From contig OW804095.1 of NCBI GenBank assembly GCA_942159475.1, positions 154,255,145 through 154,319,144 on the forward strand: a stretch of DNA of 64,000 nt. The letters are read 5' to 3'. Position numbers and translations under genes: made by a program. Origin of the DNA: Sthenelais limicola (lineage: Eukaryota; Annelida; Polychaeta; Phyllodocida; Sigalionidae). Each line of letters starts with the position of its first letter. The stretch's first letter is position 1. Positions 1-8,105 of the stretch are shown here, piece by piece. Below the pieces are notes generated by a model that was not told where the DNA came from, did not search any database, and saw only the letters and a list, made by a program, of their open reading frames with translations.

Positions 1-240
1 CCTCCCCCTTCCCCTCCCCCTTCCCCTCCCCCTTCCCCTTCCCCCTTCCCCCTCCCCCTCCCCTCTTCTCCCTCCCCCTCCCCCTTCCCCTCCCCCTCCC
101 CCTTCCCCCTTCCCCCTCCCCCTCCCCTCTTCTCCCTCCCCCTCCCCTTCCCCCTCCCCATCCCCCTCCCCCTTCCCCTTCCCCCTTCCCCCTCCCCCTC
201 CCCTCTTCTCCCTCCCCCTCCCCCTCTCCTCCCCTCCCTT
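1..240. repeat. Pyrimidine-rich simple repeat (CCCCTT/CCCTCC)
   Basis: Almost pure C/T on the plus strand, built from CCCCCTT and CCCTCC words. A longer block containing CCCTCTTCTCCCTCC recurs near 60, 125 and 190, so the tract has a higher-order period of about 65-70 bases. The array runs off the left edge of the window. Confidence 0.9.
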
Positions 241-952
241 GCTGCATGTGACAGCTCACTGCAGGCAAACTATTTCATCTGTGTTATGTATATCTATATT
301 TATCACAGACATAGACAACTAACTCAGGTATGTTAGACTTGTAAACTGTAACGAGAGTAAAGAAAGGATTGAAATTTTGTATATAACAACAAAAGTGCAA
401 AATGATTATTGGGAATGATTATATGAAACTATGTAAGAGTAGACGCTATACTGTAGCCGGTAAACAAAAAAGAGTATAAGGTGCTGATACATAATTATAT
501 TGCTATACTCATGTAAAAACTTGTATCATGTAGTTCCATGTTAGTGTTAGGGGGATCTAGTAGTCAGTAGATATAACAATAAAAGTAAAAATAACTCTGG
601 GTTTCTTGGAAGAACTGTGAGGGCACAGAAATAATACTGTCCATTTTCCTGTCTAATGTAATTGTCTATTGAGGAAATAAAAGCATTTATATAAATATGT
701 GGAGGTTCTCCTGCTTAGTGCCTTGTATAAGCAGATTGCATTATTATGGTTGCTCACATTTCATATATATTATGAATGGGAACTGCGGTAGTGAATATAT
801 TTTCAGGACTTAGAAGGATTTGAAGCCAACATGAGGCTAAAGCGATCCTCACAGATTGTTTCAATGCTCGAAAGTACTCAAGCAACTCTGCAGAGGCGTT
901 TTAATTTTGGTAATTTCCTCTTTTATGGATGATCAAAATGTAGAAAATATTT
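241..952. other. AT-rich non-coding stretch, nothing recognised
   Basis: AT-rich DNA with frequent stops in all frames. I see no repeat unit, RNA gene or open frame. Confidence 0.6.
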
Positions 953-1187
953 GGGTCAGATTTTCAGAAAATGTACAATTCAACTTTACCAATCCTCTCA
1001 AATAACCCACATTTCAGACAAAAATAAAGTTCAAAATACAGTTCAAACTAACCAGACAGATTGCTTGAAACAATGCAATGCCAAATATACTCGAATTTAC
1101 CCAGTATTGACCATATTGCAGCCTAATTTAGCAGAATTTACTCAATGTGTACAGCTGCCAATTGTACATTTTCTGAAAATCTGACAC
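953..1187. mobile_element. Miniature inverted-repeat element, family A, copy 1
   Basis: Starts GGGTCAGATTTTCAGAAAAT and ends with the inverse of that sequence, slightly decayed in its last bases. The body is about 235 bp, non-coding and AT-rich. The same element recurs near 16467, 17209, 18705, 20333 and 37170. Short near-perfect terminal inverted repeats plus high copy number are typical of MITEs. No target duplication is clear at this copy. A short open frame over it starts at a TTG codon and is a chance frame. Confidence 0.75.
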
Positions 1188-1530
1188 ATTTAGAGTTTGG
1201 CAGAAGTTAGCTGAGAGTGCTGCCTAAACTCTCTGCTTCTTGTGCATCAGGTACCTAGGGAAGACAGTGAGGCTGCTGCTGCTGCTACAATGGCCCTATT
1301 GCGGCACTTATCCTGTATTTACTGCAGGATAAGCCGACAGGCAGGTGTTAATCCTTCCTCCAGTGTATGGCAGGGCTCTGGAAGCTTCTAGAAGCTTCTA
1401 GAAGGTTGTATGATGAACAGAAGCTTACAGGAGGAGGTGGAGGTGTTGCATGATGTACAGGAGGACGTCTTGGTACAGGCAGAGAAGCCCTGGGGGCGGG
1501 GGGGTAGCGGGGGGGCGGGGGGGACCAGGG
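1188..1530. other. Non-coding stretch with GCT and G-rich runs
   Basis: Holds a short GCTGCTGCT run near 1273, a duplicated GAAGCTTCTA word near 1380-1400, and a G-rich run at about 1490-1524. No gene is seen. Confidence 0.55.
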
Positions 1531-1665
1531 GTGGATCCATAGAAAGGTTACGCATTGCGTAAACCCTATCCTACTCTATGTGGATCCATAGAAAGGTTAC
1601 GCATTGCGTAAACCCTATCCTACTCTATAGTAGGATAGGGTTTACGCAATGCGTAACCTTTCTAT
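1531..1665. mobile_element. Small foldback element with duplicated arm and 9-bp flanking repeat
   Basis: A 49-bp unit occurs twice in tandem (1531-1579 and 1580-1628) and is followed by an inverted copy. Arms 1586-1624 and 1629-1667 are perfect reverse complements of 39 nt around a CTAT spacer. Each unit contains the smaller palindrome TTACGCATTGCGTAA. The sequence GGACCAGGG lies on both sides (1522-1530 and 1666-1674), like a target-site duplication. I infer a foldback or MITE insertion. The family is not identified. Confidence 0.65.
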
Positions 1666-1721
1666 GGACCAGGGTCAGCACACTTCATATCTTATATGAG
1701 GTTTAGATTATTTCCCTTCTC

Positions 1722-2604
1722 AATAGAGGGTTTGTATACACCACTGTGTCAGTTACTATAGAGGGTTTGTATACACCACTGTGTCAGTTACTATAGAGGG
1801 TTTGTATACACCACTGTGTCAATTACAATAGGGGGTTTGTATATACCACTGTGTGTGTCAGGTACTATAGGGGGTTTGCATACACAACTCTGTGTGTCAG
1901 GTACTATAGGGGGTTTGTATACACCTCTGTGTCAGTTACAATAGGGGGTTTGTATATACCATTGTGTGTATCAGTTACTATAGAGGGTTTGTATACGCCA
2001 CTGTGTCAGTTACAATAGGGTGTTTGTATACACCACTGTGTGTATCAGTTACTATAGGGGGTTTGTATACACCACTATGTCAGTTACAATAGGGGGTTTG
2101 TATACACCACTGTGTGTATCAGTTACAATAGGGGGTTTGTATACACCACTGTGTGTATCAGTTACAATAGGGGGTTTGTATACACCACTGTGTCAGTTAC
2201 AATAGGGGGTTTGTATACACCACTGTGTGTATCAGTTACTATAGGGGGTTTGTATACACCACTGTGTGTATCAGTTACAATGTAGGGTTTGTATACACCA
2301 CTGTGTGTATCAGTTACAATGTAGGGTTTGTATACACCACTGTGTGTATCAGTTACTATAGGGGGTTTGTATACACCACTGTGTGTATCAGTTACAATGT
2401 AGGGTTTGTATATACCACTGTGTGTATCAGTTACTATAGGGGGTTTGTATACACCACTGTGTGTATCAGTTACAATATAGGGTTTGTATACACCACTGTG
2501 TGTATCAGTTACAATATAGGGTTTGTATACACCACTGTGTGTATCAGTTACAATATAGGGTTTGTATACACCACTGTGTGTATCAGTTACAATAGGGGGT
2601 TTAC
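1722..2604. repeat. Minisatellite, 39-bp and 35-bp units
   Basis: Tandem units of the form GGGTTTGTATACACCACTG followed by TGTGTATCAGTTACAATA. Long units are 39 bp and short units 35 bp. They differ by a GTAT step in the TGTGTATCAG/TGTCAG part. Short units dominate at the left and long ones at the right. The open frames across it exist because 39 is a multiple of three and the unit has no stop. Confidence 0.93.
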
Positions 2605-3385
2605 ATTTCTGACACTGCAGATATTATTTTCTCTGCAAAACTTGGGTTTTACATATCAGTTCTATGGCACAAAGGCACTTAAGGCATTTCAAACGTTTCG
2701 CAGAACCTCAAAATTATCTGCGAAACTTTTGAAATGCCCTATCGCAAAATATTAGCTTGTGAAAATTGTTAATGATATAGTACCCTTAGAGATGCATAGA
2801 TATATTTAATAGACTGTCTCGACATTCGGTACATGTATTCAAGAGCGTTAAGCAAAACCATTCCCACAAAGACAACTTGTGAACAAAATACTTTAAAAGA
2901 TAGCAGTTTAGCGACTTGTGACAAATTTTCCTATAACATTTCACATATGTATATAATATATATATTTTATACATATATATATGTATATATAAGAAACTTT
3001 ATTTCCGACACATACAAAACAATAGAAAACAAAAGCAAACAATAGAAAACAATACACTGGAATGTGTTGCTGCTGTGTGTCTGTGACAGTTCTTCTGAGC
3101 CAACCCTTGGCTACTTCCTAAGCTATTTCTACCTAAATCATTACATATAAACATTATTTCTTAGGGGCCAAGGGCCGCTGCATTCATGGTTTTAATCATA
3201 AGTGATCGGTTCGTATAGGGTTTACATTCCTATGTCTGTACTTATGTCAAAAGTGATGTTGAATAATAGTAACAACAATATACAGATATTTTTAATAGTA
3301 GTGATATGTTTCTTTGGGTGAAGTCTGGAAGGAGGAAGCTGTACTAGTAGAGTGGAACACTAGTATGAGAAGCACAGGATACATG
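2605..3385. other. Non-coding flank with a decayed family B end and an AT microsatellite
   Basis: About 2826-2950 resembles the right half of miniature family B: it has GGTACATGTATTCA, then GCGACTTGTGAC and a decayed ACATTTCACATA end. About 2945-2990 is a TATATA-rich microsatellite. Nothing else is recognised up to the Gypsy LTR. Confidence 0.5.
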
Positions 3386-3688
3386 TGTAGTGCCATAAAG
3401 ATCTTATACACTCTCCATATACTACTTACATATACCAACCTTACTTGAACTCTCAATACAACCGGCGTTTCACACCAGGTGGAGCTATGATCCATACCTG
3501 TGTGTTTGTTGTAACTTCTTGGTATCTTGTTACCAGTGTTTATGTTATGTCAACTTATAACACCTTCATATATGACTGGATGTATTCGCCTACACTGTGC
3601 TTGGAACTTCAATAAATCAGAGTAATAATATAGAGGCTTGTGTCTTGAATTATCTATTCTCCTCCTCAAACGAAACCGGGTCACTACA
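3386..3688 (+). repeat. 5' LTR of Gypsy element 1
   Basis: 303 bp, starting TGTAGTG and ending CACTACA, so the LTR has its own 7-bp inverted ends. AATAAA at 3611-3616 is a likely polyadenylation signal. It matches the 3' LTR except for two CpG-type transitions. Confidence 0.96.
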
Positions 3689-3691
3689 TTT

Positions 3692-3703
3692 TGGTGCCGT
3701 GAC
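3692..3703 (+). promoter_or_regulatory. Primer binding site, probably tRNA-His
   Basis: TGGTGCCGTGAC begins 3 nt after the LTR. It is the reverse complement of the 3' end of eukaryotic tRNA-His as I recall it (GTCACGGCACCA). Gypsy element 2 has the same 12 bases. Confidence 0.75.
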
Positions 3704-3786
3704 CTGTTGGGGAGTTAAAGACTATACATTTCCTTCTTGATTGATTTAAGAAGAAGATCATTTTTACGTCTATTCCCATACTCAGT

Positions 3787-5934
3787 ATGGAGTTTGCTCA
3801 TTTACATGACAACTATGAAGGTCATATTCCAATTCTCGATAGATCTGACTCTAGCATTGACTTTGAGTCTGGTACTGGTAGTCATTATGTGCTACCTTCT
3901 TCAATTGATCGTCGACTTACTGCACTAGGGATTAACTCTCTAGGTAGTATGGATAGAGGAACATATAGGCCTGAGCCTGCTTTTTGGCAGGAACAGGTTG
4001 ACCTTGGCGGTGCCGGTATTGGGTTACTGGGAAGACTACCTACCCGGACGCCCAATATCATCGCCGCTACTACGGAGGAATGCGCTGTTGGTGTCAATAC
4101 CAGGCGGGATAGACCTAGAGCCCAAGTCAGATCTATTGCTGGGTCTGTATTCAGCGGTAGAGGAAATGAGGATAATCCTGCCTATATTGACCTTATTTCT
4201 TTGGAAGAAATTGTAGATGCAGGAATCCAAAAGAAACGAACTATTGAGTCCTATACAAAAGCAGATAGGATATATATCAAAACACTTGCTCAGTCTGTGT
4301 TTAATAATGTATATCAGTTACCTGCAGGTCGCGTTGATTACCTGATGATTCATTGTGGTAAATTAGGACTTCAACCGAAGGGCATTGGTGGTTACCGTAT
4401 TCCTACGGAGGAAGACGAGGAATCTATAGATCCGGTTGTTAATGTACCTAAGCCTGAACCCATGGTTCATACGGCTCAGAAAAAGGTGAATGCGGATTAT
4501 AGGTTCTGGGGATCAGTTCCAGACATAACTACTAACCGCAGAAGATCTATACAAAGGCTTGTTAATTCCTATACTAAGCCTGCTTCTGAGGGTGGTCATG
4601 ATTTAGACGATTATTCTTTGAATGTCGATAATATCAGTTTGCCTTGGAAAACCCCAGTAAAACAAGGTAACCGTCAACCAGTGAAGGTCCCAGGGGCGCC
4701 CAAGCCTATAATAAAGACTAGGGTACCTTTAGTTAGTAAACCGCCCGATTTACATTTCATTGTTGGACAATCAGTGGATGATTCTACTATTTTGACACAA
4801 ATTGAAATGAAGAATGAGCCTACGGTCCCAGTCAATACTGCGTCCTTACTAGGAACTGGTATGAAAACTGGGGGGAAGATTGATCGTTCTCGACGGAAAT
4901 CTACTATGGTAGAGATGGATCAGGAGATTAATCGTACTGATATTGGTACTCCTATACCTGCTCCTCGACTTTCTCTCTCTCGTCCTAGAGAAGTGCCTAG
5001 ACCCAAACCTTTGGAGAAATATAAAAGTACGGATTGGGGCGAGTATATAGCTGGTGCTTTAAACTGGGCCAATCTTTATGGTTGGGACGATGATACCCTA
5101 GTAAGGGAATTGATTATTGCTACATCTGGTCATATTGGTCAGACTACATGGGGAGATGTCTCTAAGTTGGATCTAGCAAGTGTTCTGAGAAGACTATCAT
5201 GTCAACTCGATGAGAAGACATCAGAAGATAGAATTAAAGAATATGAGACCCGCGTCCAACAGAAAGACGAAACTTTCCAGCATTTTGCTGAGAGTTTGGT
5301 TGATCTATGTAGAAAAGCTTATCATGAGTACCCTGATAATCTGAAGTTGAAAACCATTATGCTATTCTGTGATGGTATACTAGACAAATTCACTGCATTC
5401 TGGGTGAAATTTACTAAGCCAACAACATTACAGGCAGCTGTAGATATTGCTCAGAAATTGCGAAGCGCTGGTGGTGCGTCGGAGATGAGATCCTCCTTGC
5501 TAAATGAACTACCAGCCAACTTAGTTTCCTTCCAAGGAAAGGAGGCAAAAGCAGTTAGTTTGGCGGCGGTCACAACCGATACTAATTTGCCCAGTTCAGT
5601 AGAAGAAGATCCTGAATTGGAAGCTGAAATTGCAGCATTTAAGTCCTTTAGAATGCAACAAAGGGGATACAGGAATTATGATAATCCCAGGTATTATTCT
5701 AAACCGACAAATAATAACAATGTTGCAGATTTTCCTAAGAAACCTAGCAATTCTGCGGGTAAGGCTGATAGTACGAATACAGCTTCTCAACAGAAAAATC
5801 GTTGGAGATGTAAATTCTGTCTATCTAGGGACCATGCTAAATGGAAATGTCCCGATGTCATTGCCTTGCAGGAGCGCAACAAAGAAAAAAGGGCTAAGGA
5901 TAAGGAACAGGGAAAAGCTGTCGGGTCTCAGTGA
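3787..5934 (+). CDS. gag: Gag polyprotein of Gypsy element 1
   Basis: A 715-residue structural polyprotein that would assemble the particle and package element RNA. The ATG at 3787 is in strong context (A at -3, G at +4) and is 98 nt after the LTR. The first 400 residues are low in recognisable motifs and rich in Pro, Arg and Ser. Residues around 410-565 look like a helical capsid-type region (YKSTDWGEYIAGALNWAN onward). A single zinc knuckle, C-x2-C-x4-H-x4-C, spans residues 675-688. The C-terminus is basic. The frame ends at TGA (5932-5934), which lies inside a hairpin loop. Pol is in the -1 frame just upstream of that stop. No internal breaks are seen. Confidence 0.93.
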   Translation: MEFAHLHDNYEGHIPILDRSDSSIDFESGTGSHYVLPSSIDRRLTALGINSLGSMDRGTYRPEPAFWQEQVDLGGAGIGLLGRLPTRTPNIIAATTEECAVGVNTRRDRPRAQVRSIAGSVFSGRGNEDNPAYIDLISLEEIVDAGIQKKRTIESYTKADRIYIKTLAQSVFNNVYQLPAGRVDYLMIHCGKLGLQPKGIGGYRIPTEEDEESIDPVVNVPKPEPMVHTAQKKVNADYRFWGSVPDITTNRRRSIQRLVNSYTKPASEGGHDLDDYSLNVDNISLPWKTPVKQGNRQPVKVPGAPKPIIKTRVPLVSKPPDLHFIVGQSVDDSTILTQIEMKNEPTVPVNTASLLGTGMKTGGKIDRSRRKSTMVEMDQEINRTDIGTPIPAPRLSLSRPREVPRPKPLEKYKSTDWGEYIAGALNWANLYGWDDDTLVRELIIATSGHIGQTTWGDVSKLDLASVLRRLSCQLDEKTSEDRIKEYETRVQQKDETFQHFAESLVDLCRKAYHEYPDNLKLKTIMLFCDGILDKFTAFWVKFTKPTTLQAAVDIAQKLRSAGGASEMRSSLLNELPANLVSFQGKEAKAVSLAAVTTDTNLPSSVEEDPELEAEIAAFKSFRMQQRGYRNYDNPRYYSKPTNNNNVADFPKKPSNSAGKADSTNTASQQKNRWRCKFCLSRDHAKWKCPDVIALQERNKEKRAKDKEQGKAVGSQ

Positions 5935-5952
5935 GAAGCGCAGCTGAGGCCC
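5910..5952 (+). promoter_or_regulatory. Predicted -1 ribosomal frameshift signal (slippery site plus hairpin)
   Basis: GGGAAAA at 5910-5916 is phased as G GGA AAA in the gag frame, the canonical X XXY YYZ form. A 6-nt spacer follows. Then comes a 9-bp stem, GGGTCTCAG (5923-5931) with CTGAGGCCC (5944-5952), including one G-U pair. The loop is TGAGAAGCGCAG. The gag stop is at the start of the loop. After a -1 slip, reading resumes at 5916 with no stop into pol. An equivalent hairpin is present in element 2. Confidence 0.8.
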
Positions 5953-8105
5953 TGGGCCCTAATACCATATCAAATTGTGAAAACAATTTGGACGATTACT
6001 CAGAAAATATATGTCATCTTCTTGGTGGTGATTCTAATGGGAATGAGAATGTTTTGCATGAGGAAGTAATGTCGATGGGCCAGTCGACTGCACCGAATGT
6101 TATTACTAAAACTCAGCCGACAGTGGACAGTGCGTCAATTTCTCCTCAATCTACCCTGGATATGGATAGTATATGTGGGAGGGAAGGCAATACTGGTGAC
6201 CTTGCTCTTATTAGCGCCATAAAAAGCGATGATGGGGAGATAATGGTCTCAATGCTGACGGACCCAGATGATGGATCTGAAACCTTGATTGAAATTACAC
6301 CTTTATTGGTGAGAATGAGATGGTATATACCTGTCACTATTGGGGAAAAGCGTGGAGAATTTCTTTATGATACTGGGGCACAAACCAGCCTAGTTTCTAA
6401 AGCATTCTATGAATCGCTTGCTTGCAAACCTCGTTTGTACGCTTCACAAATGAGGATTAAACCTATAGCAAGTGGACCTATTGAGACACTGGGTTACGCA
6501 ATATTTGAAATGAACATTGGCCGCATAATATACAAAAATGCTTGCCTGGTGGTTTCACACCTAGATGGTGATCAAGCTATTCTAGGCATGGATTTTACCT
6601 GGCGATACAAATGCGGTATTGCCTGGCCTGGTCGGTTGTCCCTGAACAATGGCAAAGAACATATTAATTGCTTGCGTAAAGGGTCGTTGGGTACAGCTAT
6701 TGTTAGAAAAGATGTCCATTTAGGAGCCTATGCAATTCAGGTTGTTGATGTTTCCTTAGGTAATCTGCCCACCGATAGAGCCTATTTGGTAGAACCAGAA
6801 GTGGAAGGGGAAAATGGGGAAACCTTTGGAGGATTGAATACATATCTATACAATTCTAATAATGCAAAGATCCCTATATGCAACCCAACTGCCTTGCCCA
6901 TCTGTTTACGAAAAAACACGCCTGTTGGTTATGTGTTCGATGCAGATGAGAGTAGTTTACAGGAGGTTTCTCCTAACAATATAACCGATTGCTTTGTTTC
7001 ATCTAGTGTCACAGAAGTTAGTCCAGTCGACACCACCGGGCTGGATAAATTAATACATGATACACATGTAAAAAGTGATCGTGAAAAGCAAATTTTAAAG
7101 GAGATGATTTTAAGAAATAAGGATGTTTTTCACCTCCCTGGGGAAACATTGGGTTATACCTCCAGAACTAAACATTTTGTCGATACTGGAGATTCAAGGC
7201 CTATAAAACAAGCTTATCGCCGACAGGCTCCAAGAAAGAGACAAGTCGCTGAAGAGCAAGTTAAAAAAATGTTGGAACTAGGGGTTGTGGAAGAAAGTGA
7301 AAGTCCTTGGGCTTCTCCTATTGTCATGGTAAACAAAAAGGATAATACTATTCGTTTTTGTGTCGATTACAGAAGACTAAATTCTGTTACAAAGAAGGAT
7401 TCTTATCCACTACCACGAATAGACGATTGTCTAGAAGCATTGGGCGGTAACGCCTGGTTTTGTACATTGGACCTTGAAAGTGGTTATTGGCAGGTGGCCA
7501 TGGATGAATACAGTAAGGAGAAAACTGCCTTTATTACTGCATCTGGTTTATATCAGTTTAAAGTAATGGCATTTGGCCTCTGTAACGCTCCTGCTACCTT
7601 TCAGAAGATGATGAACAAAATGCTTAGGGGGCTAGTGAATAAAATCTGTCTAGTTTACTTAGATGACGTAATAATTTTTGGGAAAACTTTGGAGGAAACT
7701 TTGGAAAATCTTGACTCAGTCTTCTCCAGGCTACGTGATTATGGCTTAAAATTAAAACCTAAGAAATGTAAGTTATTTCAGCGACAGGTTGAATTTTTAG
7801 GTAGGCTAGTATCAGAAGAAGGAATACAAGCTGATCCTGAAAAAGTTAAAGTCGTAATGGATTGGCCGCAACCCAAAAATGTCAAAGAGGTGAGATCATT
7901 TCTTGGTTTCGCCTCGTACTATCGTCAATTTGTTCCTGCATTTGCTGATATAGTGTATCCTATTCAGGAAATTGTCAAGAAGTCGTCAAAAACGATAAAG
8001 TTTAAGTTGAATTGGACACCTGAGTGTGAGGCAGCTTTTGTACGAATAAAGTTTGCTCTGACGCACGCTCCTGTTCTGGCATACCCACGAGCTGAGGGTC
8101 ATTGA
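5916..8105 (+). CDS. pol: Pol part 1 of Gypsy element 1: protease and reverse transcriptase
   Basis: The frame is open from the frameshift site. The GTG at 5931 is not a credible eukaryotic start, so I place the junction at 5916. The retropepsin motif is YDTGAQTSL, with the catalytic Asp codon at 6369 (about residue 152 of the pol part). RT follows with FCVDYRRLN, the LDLESGYWQV block and the catalytic YLDD at 7656-7667. The thumb/connection region continues to 8100. The frame then runs into TGA at 8103-8105, because sequence has been lost just before RNase H. The size and order match Ty3/Gypsy pol. The expected product is a Gag-Pol fusion cleaved by its own protease in the cytoplasmic particle. 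Confidence 0.92.
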   Translation, partial: SCRVSVRSAAEALGPNTISNCENNLDDYSENICHLLGGDSNGNENVLHEEVMSMGQSTAPNVITKTQPTVDSASISPQSTLDMDSICGREGNTGDLALISAIKSDDGEIMVSMLTDPDDGSETLIEITPLLVRMRWYIPVTIGEKRGEFLYDTGAQTSLVSKAFYESLACKPRLYASQMRIKPIASGPIETLGYAIFEMNIGRIIYKNACLVVSHLDGDQAILGMDFTWRYKCGIAWPGRLSLNNGKEHINCLRKGSLGTAIVRKDVHLGAYAIQVVDVSLGNLPTDRAYLVEPEVEGENGETFGGLNTYLYNSNNAKIPICNPTALPICLRKNTPVGYVFDADESSLQEVSPNNITDCFVSSSVTEVSPVDTTGLDKLIHDTHVKSDREKQILKEMILRNKDVFHLPGETLGYTSRTKHFVDTGDSRPIKQAYRRQAPRKRQVAEEQVKKMLELGVVEESESPWASPIVMVNKKDNTIRFCVDYRRLNSVTKKDSYPLPRIDDCLEALGGNAWFCTLDLESGYWQVAMDEYSKEKTAFITASGLYQFKVMAFGLCNAPATFQKMMNKMLRGLVNKICLVYLDDVIIFGKTLEETLENLDSVFSRLRDYGLKLKPKKCKLFQRQVEFLGRLVSEEGIQADPEKVKVVMDWPQPKNVKEVRSFLGFASYYRQFVPAFADIVYPIQEIVKKSSKTIKFKLNWTPECEAAFVRIKFALTHAPVLAYPRAEGH

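Noticed and set aside
951..1184. 77-codon plus-strand ORF
   Set aside because: Starts with TTG and coincides with MITE family A copy 1.
5931..8105. Independent pol start at 5931
   Set aside because: The codon is GTG, and a canonical frameshift site immediately upstream explains pol expression.
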